Of a stretch of 38,329 nt of DNA, positions 8,536-17,168 are shown in pieces. A program made the translations under genes and the position numbers. The notes beneath the pieces are model-generated. The model was not told the DNA's origin. It searched no databases and saw only the letters and a list, made by a program, of their open reading frames with translations. The stretch comes from Clostridiales bacterium (GTDB lineage Bacteria > Bacillota > Clostridia > Oscillospirales > Oscillospiraceae). The DNA is taken from assembly GCA_019423635.1 (NCBI GenBank), contig JAHZBA010000028.1, forward strand, positions 1-38,329, in the 5' to 3' direction. Numbering within the stretch: position 1 is the stretch's first letter; each line of letters starts with the position of its first letter.

Positions 8536-8754
8536 GGCGTTTCATGAACATGCGGACATGATAAAAATGCGCCCCGGGCCGCTCCCGCCACGCCGTCTCC
8601 CAAATTTGCTCCATAGGGCGCGGGGAGGTGAATTGGCCCAACGGGCCAAGAGAGGCTGGCCTGGGCCACGACCCGGCGCGCCGAGGTCGTCGCGCCCTAC
8701 AGAAGGAGAGCATCTGACTTGATGAGACAGACCTGCTCCCGCCGCAAACCCTCC

Positions 8755-8783
8755 TTGTATTTTTCCGGGAAATATCGTATGAT
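8755..8783 (+). promoter_or_regulatory. Promoter of the nucleoside-kinase gene
   Basis: TTGTAT at 8755-8760 and TATGAT at 8778-8783, spacer 17, about 70 bases before the start codon at 8856. Confidence 0.8.
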
Positions 8784-8855
8784 AGAACAAGACGCAGCAC
8801 AAAAGCCCGTCAGCCCCCTCCGGCGGGGCCATTACAGATAGAGGAGGCCATCTAA

Positions 8856-10526
8856 ATGGAAGAGAACAACATGCTGAAGGTCACCGTGGACGGCGCGGAG
8901 TACACCTACCCCCGCGGAACGTCCTACCGCCGCATCGCGGCGGACTTTCAGGACCGGTATCCCTGCGACATTCTGCTGGTAAACCGGGACGGAAAGCTCT
9001 GTGAGCTCCACAAGGTGCTGGACCGGGACTGCACCCTGCGCATGGTCACCGCTCGGGAAAAGCCCGGCTTTCAGACCTACGAGCGCAGCGCGGTTTTCCT
9101 GATGCTCAAGGCCTTCTACGATGTGGCCGGCCGGGAGAAGGTGGAGCGCATCAGTGTGGAGTACTCCCTCAGCAACGCCCTTTTCCTTCTGGCCGAGGGC
9201 GATTTCACCCTGGACCAGGCCCTGCTGGACCGGGTGGAGGCACGGATGCGGGAGCTGTCCGGGATGGCCCTGCCCATTGAAAAGCGGTCCGTCAGCACCG
9301 ACGACGCCATGGAGCTGTTCCAGCAGGCAAAGCTCATTCACAAGGCCCAGCTCCTCAGCTTCCGGATTAACTCCCACGTCAACGTCTACTCCCTGGACGG
9401 CTTTGTGGACTACTTCTACGGCTACATGGTGCCGGACACCGGCTACGTCCGCTGTTTTGGACTGGAGCTGTTTGAAAACGGCTTTGTCCTCCGCCTGCCC
9501 ACCCAGAAGGACCCCAACCACCTGGGAGAATTCCGCCCCTCCAGGAAGGTCTTCCGGGAGCTCTACGACTCCACCCTCCGCTCTCAGGCCCTGAACGCCT
9601 CCAACGTGGCCGAGCTGAACACCATCATCTCCCGGGGGGAGGCCACGCCCCTGATTCTGGCCTATGAGGCCATGATGGAGAAGAAGATCGGCGACATCGC
9701 CGCGGAGATCGCCCGGCGCAGGGAGGTCCGCTTCGTCATGATCGCGGGGCCCTCCTCCTCCGGCAAGACTACCTTCTCCCACCGCCTGTCCACCCAGCTC
9801 CGGGCCTGCGGCCTGCGGCCCTATCCCATCGCCACGGACAACTACTTCGTGGACCGGGAGAAGACGCCCCGGGACGAGAACGGAAACTACGACTTCGAGG
9901 GCCTGGGGGCCATGGACGTGGAGCAGTTCAACTCCGACATGGTTCGGCTGCTGCGGGGCGAGACGGTGGAGCTGCCCACCTTCAACTTCAAAAAGGGCCA
10001 GCGGGAGTACAACGGCAACTTCCTGACCCTGGAGGAGGGAGACGTGCTGGTCATCGAGGGCATCCACTGTCTCAACGACCAGTTCACCCACTCCCTGCCC
10101 CAGGAGAGCAAGTACAAGATCTATATCAGCTGCCTCACCACGCTGAATATCGACGACCACAACCGCATCCCCACCACCGACGCCCGCCTTCTGCGGCGGA
10201 TCGAGCGGGACGCCCGCACCCGGGGCCACAGCGCCCAGGCCACCATTAAAATGTGGCCCTCCGTCCGCCGGGGGGAGGAGGAGAACATCTTCCCCTTCCA
10301 GGACAGCGCGGATGTGATCTTCAACTCCGCCCTGATCTATGAGACCTCCCTCCTCAAGCCCTACGTCCAGCCCATCCTCTTCGGCGTCCCCCGGGACAGT
10401 GAGGAGTATCTCGAGGCCAAGCGGCTGCTGAAATTCCTGAACTACTTCCTGCCCATCCCCGCGGACAACATTCCCAAGACCTCCCTCATGCGGGAGTTCA
10501 TCGGCGGGGGCATTTACCTCGTATAG
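8856..10526 (+). CDS. TGS-domain nucleoside (uridine-type) kinase
   Basis: A 556-residue protein. The N-terminus resembles a TGS/ubiquitin-like domain (about 6-65). A middle ThrRS-editing-like region follows, with the degenerate HKAQLLSFR. A P-loop kinase of the uridine kinase/phosphoribulokinase family starts near residue 290 with Walker A GPSSSGKTT (298-306). Downstream, ATDNYFVDRE and VIEGIHCLND are the substrate and Walker-B-like motifs expected for such kinases. Clostridia carry this long fused form, usually called nucleoside kinase. Phosphorylation of a nucleoside in the cytoplasm is inferred from the family, and the true substrate is not established. GAGGAGG at 8841-8847 supports ATG 8856. 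It stands alone with its own promoter and is followed by a hairpin array. Confidence 0.85.
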   Translation: MEENNMLKVTVDGAEYTYPRGTSYRRIAADFQDRYPCDILLVNRDGKLCELHKVLDRDCTLRMVTAREKPGFQTYERSAVFLMLKAFYDVAGREKVERISVEYSLSNALFLLAEGDFTLDQALLDRVEARMRELSGMALPIEKRSVSTDDAMELFQQAKLIHKAQLLSFRINSHVNVYSLDGFVDYFYGYMVPDTGYVRCFGLELFENGFVLRLPTQKDPNHLGEFRPSRKVFRELYDSTLRSQALNASNVAELNTIISRGEATPLILAYEAMMEKKIGDIAAEIARRREVRFVMIAGPSSSGKTTFSHRLSTQLRACGLRPYPIATDNYFVDREKTPRDENGNYDFEGLGAMDVEQFNSDMVRLLRGETVELPTFNFKKGQREYNGNFLTLEEGDVLVIEGIHCLNDQFTHSLPQESKYKIYISCLTTLNIDDHNRIPTTDARLLRRIERDARTRGHSAQATIKMWPSVRRGEEENIFPFQDSADVIFNSALIYETSLLKPYVQPILFGVPRDSEEYLEAKRLLKFLNYFLPIPADNIPKTSLMREFIGGGIYLV

Positions 10527-10536
10527 TCACCGTGGT

Positions 10537-10562
10537 GGAAAAGAAGCATTTGCTTCTTTTCC
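10537..10562 (+). terminator. Hairpin after the kinase gene
   Basis: An 11-bp perfect stem GGAAAAGAAGC with loop ATTT, starting 10 bases after the stop codon. The T-rich stretch lies in the right arm rather than after it, so it may work as a terminator only in part. Confidence 0.55.
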
Positions 10563-10567
10563 GCTCC

Positions 10568-10641
10568 GGGGCGCATATGCGCCCCACGGCCGTGAAACGG
10601 CCTGGCGGTGGACGCCTTGAACATCGGAATCCCGATGTTCA
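10568..10641. repeat. Array of short palindromes
   Basis: Three further stem-loops follow the first hairpin with little space between them: an 18-bp perfect palindrome (10568-10585), GGCCG/CGGCC (10588-10592 with 10598-10602), and a 10-bp stem TGAACATCGG (10618-10627 with 10632-10641). With the flanking hairpins they fill most of the 222-base gap. CGGCCTGGCGG at 10598-10608 recurs at 21321-21331 in a second array. Confidence 0.7.
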
Positions 10642-10666
10642 GGTGTTTTGACGATATCAGCTGAGC

Positions 10667-10707
10667 GGGCGCCGCTTTTCGGAAGATTTCTCCGAAAAGC
10701 GGCGCCC
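10667..10707. terminator. Long GC-rich stem-loop between convergent genes
   Basis: A 17-bp perfect stem (10667-10683 with 10691-10707) and 7-base loop. It is followed by TGATTTT on plus and lies 42 bases past the stop of the minus-strand gene. It is probably a bidirectional terminator, although the T tract is weak on both strands. Confidence 0.6.
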
Positions 10708-10748
10708 TGATTTTGAGGCGGACCTGCGGGAAACACAGCGGGGCCCGT

Positions 10749-12461
10749 CTACCGCAGCTGCGTGTCTCCCTTTTCCCCCACGGGAACCGGCATGACGCGG
10801 CATTTGATATTCCTGCTCCGCAGGGCCGCGCACAGACGCATTGCTTCCGCTCTGGTCAGATCAGAAAGCGGGCCGATTTCCTTTTGCGGATGGCCCTTTG
10901 CGCAGCAGGCCGATACCTCCGTCTCTGCCTGATCCTTGGATAAGTGGAACTCCATCATTAAAAAGCGTGTCAATGTAACAGGGTGCTCCGTCTCCACTTC
11001 CAAGTGGAACCGGGACTGAATCACCACCCGTTCCAAAGTCCCGGCTTCATTCAGCCAGCAGCGGACCCAATGGCGCTCCATCGTCAAACGGAGACTGCCG
11101 TCCTCCATACGCTCCACTGTCTCGGGATAGGCGCGGCAAAATTCCTCCAGCTTCATATCGCGGAAATAGACATGGGGACCAAACAGCCTCAGATCTACTT
11201 CAAGCCGTTCTTCTGTCATTCCAGTCAGATAGGAGGTTTTTCCCAGTCTGCCCATATCCAGCGGCACTTCTTCTGCCTCTGGGTCCAGCCACCGGATTCC
11301 CTGTATCCCGGCGGGAATTTTGATATCGTGGTGGTGCTCTATAGCACCATTCAGTGACACATACCCCTCCCCAATATTAAACACATTTGAGGCCCGCCGC
11401 TCCAATTCATTTTGAAACGCCTGGAGCCTCTCCGGTCCCTCCAAATACCGCTTGAAGGCCGCCTTGACGTTGATTCTCTCCTCCTTTGGGGTGAAAGAGC
11501 TGTCTGGACAGTTTGGACACTGGAGCATAGGGAGGGTATGGAGCAGCCGGATTGAACTATCGCTTCCCGGCAGCTTGGCCTCTAAGACATTCACGCCGTA
11601 GTAAAATTTCAGCTGAACAGAAGTGGCCTTACATTTGGGGCAGACGGCCTCTTTTGAGGTACAGAAGGTGTGGATGTCATAGGTGGGCAGATTCTCCGCA
11701 AACCGGTTGATTCCGTTCCGGGAAACGTGGTAATGACTGCGGTATTCTCCACATCCCAGAAAGTCCACAAAGGATTCCATTGAAACTTTCTCCGGCACAG
11801 GCTTGGGTGGATTCTGCTTCTCCTCAAAGTCCTTGACAGCCTTTTTCGGAAATTTGAAGTCCTCCATCCCCAGTAAACCGGCGGCCTGCTCCAGATACCA
11901 GGCCCAGAACTTCATCTCCTCCACCTTCTGCTGCCCGCCGCCGGCCTCCTCGTCCCGGCCCGCCCAGGCCAGGGAGGCGCACCAGGCCGCATCCCAGTCG
12001 TAGGGGTCCAGCTCGCTGTCGTCGGCCCCGGCACACCGGGGCTCCAGCAGGAACTCGTCGTAATAGGGCACAATGGCCGCCCGTTCCGCCGCAATGGCGG
12101 CCATGGGCGCGGAGCTGTACCGCTCCTCCTCCGCCCTGCTCATAGAATCAGAGGCCTTCCACGCCTGGTACAGCTGATCCGCCTCCAGCTTCCCCTTCAG
12201 GCAGGCACTGGCCTTTTTCAACAGCTCCTGGGGGCCCTTGTCTTCTGGGTCGTAGGCGGACCAGACCTTCCCCACCTTTTTGGCGCAGGCCAGGGCCAGC
12301 TCCGCCCGCTTTCTCAGCGGCTCCGTGAGAGTCCGGGGGCTTTTGTCCATCTCGTCCCGCTCCTCCCAGGGGCCGAAGGCCAGCCACAGCTCCCGCCGGG
12401 TGGAGAAGGACAGCCTGCCGGTTTCGGTGACCTCTTTTACCGCCTGTTGAAACACTTCCAT
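10749..12461 (-). CDS. Imm5-like protein with zinc ribbon and unknown C-terminus
   Basis: A 570-residue cytoplasmic protein without a signal peptide. Residues about 1-195 resemble the Imm5 family of predicted immunity proteins: LSFSTRRELWLAFGPW near 18-32, WDAAWCASLAWAG at 156-168 and KFWAWYLEQA at 184-193. Residues 274-277 (CPKC) and 315-318 (CPNC) look like a zinc ribbon. The remainder (about 330-570) is unrecognised; its last 70 residues have a small L7/L12-C-like or adaptor-like pattern. ATG 12461 is chosen for the perfect AAAGGAGG 9 bases upstream, and the track of similarity begins there. GC content falls at about base 11860, which is residue 200, the end of the Imm5-like part. No toxin gene is adjacent, so an immunity role is not shown. 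Confidence 0.65.
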   Translation of the reverse strand: MEVFQQAVKEVTETGRLSFSTRRELWLAFGPWEERDEMDKSPRTLTEPLRKRAELALACAKKVGKVWSAYDPEDKGPQELLKKASACLKGKLEADQLYQAWKASDSMSRAEEERYSSAPMAAIAAERAAIVPYYDEFLLEPRCAGADDSELDPYDWDAAWCASLAWAGRDEEAGGGQQKVEEMKFWAWYLEQAAGLLGMEDFKFPKKAVKDFEEKQNPPKPVPEKVSMESFVDFLGCGEYRSHYHVSRNGINRFAENLPTYDIHTFCTSKEAVCPKCKATSVQLKFYYGVNVLEAKLPGSDSSIRLLHTLPMLQCPNCPDSSFTPKEERINVKAAFKRYLEGPERLQAFQNELERRASNVFNIGEGYVSLNGAIEHHHDIKIPAGIQGIRWLDPEAEEVPLDMGRLGKTSYLTGMTEERLEVDLRLFGPHVYFRDMKLEEFCRAYPETVERMEDGSLRLTMERHWVRCWLNEAGTLERVVIQSRFHLEVETEHPVTLTRFLMMEFHLSKDQAETEVSACCAKGHPQKEIGPLSDLTRAEAMRLCAALRSRNIKCRVMPVPVGEKGDTQLR

Positions 12462-12498
12462 CTGTGGAAACCTCCTTTTGCCGCAGCGCTCTGGGGAT

Positions 12499-12527
12499 AT
12501 TGAAACATCGGCCGGACAAGTTGTCAA
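12499..12527 (-). promoter_or_regulatory. Promoter of the Imm5-like gene
   Basis: On minus, consensus TTGACA (complement of 12522-12527) and TTCAAT (complement of 12499-12504), spacer 17, about 30 bases before the start codon. The -10 is weak at two positions. Confidence 0.65.
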
Positions 12528-12609
12528 GCGCTCTTTTGGGAACTGCCGCGGCCGCCGGCCGGCCCGCAGGGCCCCTGACGCGACACCCGGAGAGGTCGCC
12601 CATTCAGGC

Positions 12610-13977
12610 TCAATAGCCGTTCACCATGATATCCAGCACCCGGCCCGCCACGGCGCCGGCCACGGCATTTCCGCCGCCGCCGTTCTCCACCAGCACCACA
12701 AAGGCGTAGGGCGCGTCCTCGTTCCGGAGGAACCCGGTAAACCAGGCGTGGGGCGACTGCCCCTCCCCCACCTCGGCGGTGCCGGACTTGGCGCACAGGT
12801 CCATGTTGGGAAAGCGGCCGGTGCCGTAGGTCTTCTCCACGTTGTCCGCCAGAAGCTCCGTCAGCTGCTGCGCCGTGGAGGCGGACACCAGACGGCCGGT
12901 CTTGGAGGGAATCCGCGGCAGGGACGGCAATCCCAGCGCGGAGACGGTTCCTTGGATGAGGCGGGGCTCTGCCGCCCGGCCGCCGTTTGCAATGGCCCCC
13001 ATGTAGACCATCAGGGCGCAGGGGTTCACCAGATCCTGCCCCTGGCCCACGCCGGCCCAGCCCAGATCGCCGCCGGTGAGGTTCTCCCACTGGAAGGAGC
13101 CCCGGGCGGTGGGAAGGCCGTCCACTGAGTAACTGTCCGTCAGCCCCGCTTTTTCCGTGTACTGCTCCAGGACCTCCGCCCCCAGCTCCGCGGCGATCTG
13201 GGCAAAGGCCACATTGCAGCTGTTGGCAAAGGCGTCGCCGATGGACTGCTGGCCGTGGGTGCCGGAGCAGACGATGGTCTCCCCGTCGATCTCCACGCTG
13301 CCCTCGCAGCTCCAGGTGCGCTCATAGAGGTCCGGGAGCTGCTCCAGCGCCGCCGTCAGGGTCACCGTCTTGAACACGGAGCCCGGCGTAAAGGTGGAGG
13401 AGAGGAAGCGGTTTAAATAGGCCCCCTTATAGCGGTCATTGGTCTCGATGTCCGCCGGGACATGCAGGGGATCGTAGCTGGGGGCGGAGACCATGCAGAG
13501 GATCTCCCCGGTCTTGTAGTTGTAGACCGCCACGGCGCCGGCATAGCCGTTCAGGGCCTGGTAGGCCTCGTAGTTATACCGGGCGTCCAGGGTGAGGATC
13601 AGGGTATTGCCCCTGGAGGCGCCGAAAGCACCGCTGACGGGATTCCAGCCCGTGAGCCTGTGGGCAAAGGCGTTGAGGGCCCCGGTGCCGATGCGCCCCT
13701 GGAGGTCCCCCACCGCGTGGAGGGTGGCCTTGCGGACGGTTTCGCTGTCATAGTAAGTGCGCTGCCCGTTCTCCACGGAGGAGAGCACGTCCCCGTCCCG
13801 GTCCTCCACCTGCCCGGCGATGAGGACGCCGTCGCTGTTGTAGAGATGGCGGTTGAAGGCCGAGGAGGCCCAGCTGCCGCCCCGGAGGAGGTAGCGCACC
13901 AGGAACAGCCCCATGCCCGCCGCCAGCAGCAGCGTCAAAAGGACGCAGACCACCGCCCGCCGCTCAATCTTCTTCAT
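12610..13977 (-). CDS. Class B penicillin-binding protein (PbpA-type transpeptidase)
   Basis: Cross-links peptidoglycan outside the membrane. The 455 residues have one N-terminal membrane anchor (about 8-30), a short dimerisation region, and a transpeptidase domain with Ser200-x-x-Lys203 (FTPGSVFK), SCN at 253-255 and KSGT at 397-400, so all catalytic motifs are present. It is short and lacks the long pedestal of FtsI/PBP2, like the actinobacterial PbpA and clostridial short class B enzymes. ATG 13977 has GGAGG 6 bases upstream. The ATG at 13998 would sit before this site. The first 14 bases overlap the end of the FtsW-FHA gene, so the two are probably translated together as polymerase and cross-linker. 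Confidence 0.92.
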   Translation of the reverse strand: MKKIERRAVVCVLLTLLLAAGMGLFLVRYLLRGGSWASSAFNRHLYNSDGVLIAGQVEDRDGDVLSSVENGQRTYYDSETVRKATLHAVGDLQGRIGTGALNAFAHRLTGWNPVSGAFGASRGNTLILTLDARYNYEAYQALNGYAGAVAVYNYKTGEILCMVSAPSYDPLHVPADIETNDRYKGAYLNRFLSSTFTPGSVFKTVTLTAALEQLPDLYERTWSCEGSVEIDGETIVCSGTHGQQSIGDAFANSCNVAFAQIAAELGAEVLEQYTEKAGLTDSYSVDGLPTARGSFQWENLTGGDLGWAGVGQGQDLVNPCALMVYMGAIANGGRAAEPRLIQGTVSALGLPSLPRIPSKTGRLVSASTAQQLTELLADNVEKTYGTGRFPNMDLCAKSGTAEVGEGQSPHAWFTGFLRNEDAPYAFVVLVENGGGGNAVAGAVAGRVLDIMVNGY

Positions 13978-15775
13978 GGTCCACCTCCTCCGGCGCAAAG
14001 GGATCTCCCACAGGCTCCGCCCGGCGGCGGGCCTCCTCCGTCAGCCGTCTCTGGGGTCCCCGGCGGATGGCAAAGCTGGCGTTCTCCCGGGTGTCCGTGG
14101 CCTTCAGATAGGCCAGCAGTCCCCAGGAGGACATCATAGCCGAGCCGCCGTTGGAGACGAAGGGGAAGGTGACGCCGGTGAGGGGCAGCAGGTCCACGGC
14201 GCCGAATACATTCAAACAGGTTTGGAACACTAGAAGGGACCCGGCGGCGCAGGCGGCGATGATATAGAAGCTGGACCGGCCCACCCGGCAGGCCCGGATG
14301 GCGAACACCGCCAGGGTGATGATGGACCCCACCGCCAGCAGCGCAATCAGCAGTCCCCACTCCTCGCAGAGCATCCCGAACACCAGATCCGTGTCCGCCG
14401 CGGCCACCCGGTGGAGCCAGCCCTCTCCGCCCCCCATGCCCAAAAGCCCCCCGGAGGCGGCGGCGGACATGGTGCGGGTCTGCTGGTAGCCGGTGGTGGA
14501 GGCGGCCTCCCAGGCGTGGCCCCAGGAGGCAAAGCGGCTGAGAATATAGGGCTTGAACCGCAGGATGATCCCGCCGCCGAACACCGCCCCGCCGCAGATG
14601 AGGGCCAGGGTGGCGAAATCCCCGGAGCGGAGGTAGGCCAGCACCAGGAAGGTGACAAAGAAGATGGCCGCGGTGCCGAAATCGCTCATAAGCCCCAGCA
14701 GGCCGATGCAGACGCCGGTCAGCAGGATGAACAGCGTCAGGTTCCGCCGGTGGAACAGCCGCTCCAGCGTGGCGGAGCCCGCGAAGATATAGCAGATCTT
14801 TGCAATCTCCGAGGGCTGAAAGGACAGCCCTCCGACGGAGATCCAGTTGACGGCGCCGTATTTGGCCTGCCCCAGCACCAGCGTGATGCCCAAAAGACCG
14901 ATGGCGGCGGCGGCCATGAGCCAGCGGTTCTTCTGCACCCGGCTGAGATCCCGCAGAAAGATCCCCAGTACCAGAAACAGCACCAGTCCCAGAACCACGG
15001 CGGCAAACTGCTTGAAAAGGCTCCCCGGCGCGCTGGAGGCCGTCACCGCCAGGGAGAGCGTGGAGAGGAAGAAGGCGATGGTCTCCATCTCAAAGCCCAC
15101 GCAGCGGCTCAGCCGCAGGACGGCGGCGTACAGCCACATCAGCGCCGTCAAACCGCCGAAGGCCAGTGGAATGGCGGGACTTGCCGTCTCTCCCGCCGCC
15201 GCGATCAGCTGGACGCAGGCCAGCACCTGAAACACCGTCAGCCACAAAAAGGAGGGCCACATGGACGCGGGCCGCTCCGTCCGGCGTTTCTTCTCCAGCT
15301 CCTCCCGGTCCGCCACGGTCTGGGGCAGGAAGATCAGCGGCACGCCGCCCAGGGTGATGGTGTCTCCCAGCGCCACCTTCGCGGCGCCCTGCACCGTCTC
15401 CCCGTTCACCGCAGTGCCCCCCTTGGAGCCCAGATCGTAGACCACCCACTCCGCGTCCTCGCCCCGGCACAGCGCCGCGTGCTGCCGGGAGACGCTGGGA
15501 TACCGCAGCTGCACATCGGCGGTGGGGCTGCGCCCCAGGATGTTCTCCCAGTGGGTCAGCAGCACCGGCGCGCCGTTGGGCAGGCTCAGCTGGCCCCAGA
15601 CCTCCGGCGCGTGGGGCACCCGCAGCAGCGACCGCACCGCCCGATACAAAATCAAAACCGCCAGCACCGGAAACAGGATGCGGACAAGGGCCGTGTACCA
15701 CATCCCCGCCGGCGATCCCTCCGCCAGCAGGGCGGCCACGCCCTCCGTCAGCGCCTGCAGAAACTGCGCTTCCAT
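13964..15775 (-). CDS. FHA domain fused to FtsW/RodA-type glycan polymerase
   Basis: A 603-residue membrane protein. One transmembrane helix near residues 28-48 is followed by a cytoplasmic FHA phosphothreonine-binding domain with GRS (81-83), SRQH (96-99) and N124-G. Residues about 175-570 are a multi-spanning SEDS domain with MSDFGTAAIF and the closing TGVTFPFVSNGGSAMMSSWG, the signature of FtsW/RodA/SpoVE lipid II polymerases. ATG 15775 follows AGGAGG by 9 bases. Upstream in-frame ATGs reach into the promoter and repeat DNA and are rejected. The overlap with the PBP gene matches the usual SEDS-PBP pairing. The FHA part suggests control by a Ser/Thr kinase of the PrkC/PknB type, which is not in this window. 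Confidence 0.92.
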   Translation of the reverse strand: MEAQFLQALTEGVAALLAEGSPAGMWYTALVRILFPVLAVLILYRAVRSLLRVPHAPEVWGQLSLPNGAPVLLTHWENILGRSPTADVQLRYPSVSRQHAALCRGEDAEWVVYDLGSKGGTAVNGETVQGAAKVALGDTITLGGVPLIFLPQTVADREELEKKRRTERPASMWPSFLWLTVFQVLACVQLIAAAGETASPAIPLAFGGLTALMWLYAAVLRLSRCVGFEMETIAFFLSTLSLAVTASSAPGSLFKQFAAVVLGLVLFLVLGIFLRDLSRVQKNRWLMAAAAIGLLGITLVLGQAKYGAVNWISVGGLSFQPSEIAKICYIFAGSATLERLFHRRNLTLFILLTGVCIGLLGLMSDFGTAAIFFVTFLVLAYLRSGDFATLALICGGAVFGGGIILRFKPYILSRFASWGHAWEAASTTGYQQTRTMSAAASGGLLGMGGGEGWLHRVAAADTDLVFGMLCEEWGLLIALLAVGSIITLAVFAIRACRVGRSSFYIIAACAAGSLLVFQTCLNVFGAVDLLPLTGVTFPFVSNGGSAMMSSWGLLAYLKATDTRENASFAIRRGPQRRLTEEARRRAEPVGDPFAPEEVDHEED

Positions 15776-15806
15776 ATTGGTCCGCCTCCTCTCTTTGGAT
15801 TTTCCC

Positions 15807-15835
15807 AGTATACCACTTCTCCCGGCGGATGTACA
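15807..15835 (-). promoter_or_regulatory. Promoter of the FtsW-PBP operon
   Basis: On minus, TGTACA (complement of 15830-15835) and TATACT (complement of 15807-15812), spacer 17, about 32 bases before the start codon. Confidence 0.65.
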
Positions 15836-15889
15836 GCATTCCCTGTCGTTGGAGCCTGAACGTACCCTTACCATGGTTCCCGAATGCCC

Positions 15890-15966
15890 TGTAGGGGCGG
15901 CTATCAGCCGCCCGTCCCCCCACGAGATCCGGATCTCCCCTAGGACGGGCGGTTCATCACCGCCCC
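15890..15966. repeat. Dispersed intergenic palindromic repeat, second copy
   Basis: It begins TGTAGGGGCGG. The first unit is a perfect hairpin GGGCGGCT/AGCCGCCC (15895-15902 with 15906-15913). The second is GGGCGGT/ACCGCCC (15947-15953 with 15959-15965). Between them is the palindrome AGATCCGGATCT (15925-15936). The layout and the shared CGGATCTCCC link it to the element at 8457-8535. It lies in the 492-base gap 15776-16267, which otherwise holds only promoters and leader sequence. Confidence 0.65.
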
Positions 15967-16144
15967 GACAGACTGCCTCTCCCGCAGGACGGACGGATGA
16001 GATCTGCCCCGCAAAAATCTCCAAACAGGACCTTCTCCCGGACGTCTCCGCCTGAAAATGCGTCCGGCAGATCCGGCAGGGTGCCGGAAGGCGCTCCTGC
16101 CGCGCCCCTCCGCCGTGACGAATATGGAAATTTTGCGTTTGCTC

Positions 16145-16173
16145 TTGACCTTACGGGAAAAATCCATTAGAAT
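16145..16173 (+). promoter_or_regulatory. Promoter of the radical SAM gene
   Basis: TTGACC at 16145-16150 and TAGAAT at 16168-16173, spacer 17. It lies inside the longest upstream extension of the reading frame, which excludes the earlier ATG at 16058 as the start. Confidence 0.8.
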
Positions 16174-16233
16174 AGAACAGTATTTGTTGGCATACAAACA
16201 ACCTCCCTGCGGCGCAGTGACCGCCGCGATCAT

Positions 16234-16253
16234 ATATCACGAAATATCACGAA
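16234..16253 (+). repeat. 10-bp tandem repeat in a leader
   Basis: ATATCACGAA occurs twice head to tail (16234-16243 and 16244-16253), directly before the GAAAGG ribosome site of the radical SAM gene. Confidence 0.8.
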
Positions 16254-16267
16254 AGGCCGGCGACATC

Positions 16268-17155
16268 ATGAAACATCCCTACAAAACCCGCGAGGGCGGC
16301 GCGACGGTGACAATCTTTGTCCCTTACGACTGTAAAAACCACTGCCCTTTCTGCATCAATAAAGAGGAATATGCGGATATGACCGGCTTCTCCGCGGAAA
16401 AGATCTGTGAGAGCATCCGGCGGATGGACGCCATCACTCCCCGCTGCGACTTTGTCTTCACCGGCGGCGAGCCCTTCGCGGATCTGGAGACCCTCCAGCG
16501 GATGCTGGACGAGATCCCCACCACCCACCGGGTGTTCATCAACACCACCCTGCCCGTCTCCGATCTCAACCCGGAGGAGGACCTGCTGGCCCTGCTGGAG
16601 CGGAACAAGCACAAGATCACCTGCGTCAACGTCTCCCGCCACATGCAGCACTATGTGGTGGAGTCCAACGACAGCCTGCTGGCCCGGCTGCCGGTGCCCT
16701 TCCGGGTGAACTGCGTGCTCTACAAGAACTACCCCGCCGCGGAGCTGATCCCCTACCTGGAGCGGTTCCGCAAGATTCCCGGGGCCTCCATTCAGTTCCG
16801 CTTTGATTACACCGCCACCACGCCGGAGAACCTCTACGAGGAGGAGGGGGACAAGATCCTCCACGACCTCAAGCAGGTGGCCCGCTACACGGGGCTGGAC
16901 GGCTGCCGGATGCGCTGCGGCTTCCACTTTGACTACAAGGGCATGGAGCTGACCTACCACAAGACCCTGCCCTACTCCACCATTGTGGAGACGGACCCGG
17001 CAGACGGTGTCACCTATGACATTCTCTACGACATTCTCATCAAGCAGACCGGCGAGCTCCACTCGGACTGGACCGGCGTCCCCCTGGATGTGGAGGCCTA
17101 TGAACGGGTGGTCTTCGAGCCCTATGATCTCCGGTGGCTGAACCGGATCGCCTGA
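16268..17155 (+). CDS. Radical SAM protein of unknown substrate
   Basis: A 295-residue protein with the radical SAM cluster motif C22-x3-C26-x2-C29 (DCKNHCPFC), which holds a [4Fe-4S] cluster for reductive cleavage of S-adenosylmethionine, and TGGEP at 65-69 for SAM binding. A later pair, CRMRC near residue 215, could bind metal, but there is no clear SPASM or twitch domain, and the protein is shorter than most peptide maturases. ATG 16268 is chosen because the promoter at 16145-16173 lies between it and upstream ATGs. The ribosome site GAAAGG is 11 bases away and weak. It is a monocistronic unit between a promoter and a terminator, and no precursor peptide is seen nearby. The substrate cannot be named. 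Confidence 0.85.
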   Translation: MKHPYKTREGGATVTIFVPYDCKNHCPFCINKEEYADMTGFSAEKICESIRRMDAITPRCDFVFTGGEPFADLETLQRMLDEIPTTHRVFINTTLPVSDLNPEEDLLALLERNKHKITCVNVSRHMQHYVVESNDSLLARLPVPFRVNCVLYKNYPAAELIPYLERFRKIPGASIQFRFDYTATTPENLYEEEGDKILHDLKQVARYTGLDGCRMRCGFHFDYKGMELTYHKTLPYSTIVETDPADGVTYDILYDILIKQTGELHSDWTGVPLDVEAYERVVFEPYDLRWLNRIA

Positions 17156-17168
17156 GGCCGATTCCTCC

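Noticed and set aside
10537..10707. CRISPR array
   Set aside because: The units are palindromes of different sequence and length, with no repeated direct unit and no equal spacers. No cas gene is nearby.
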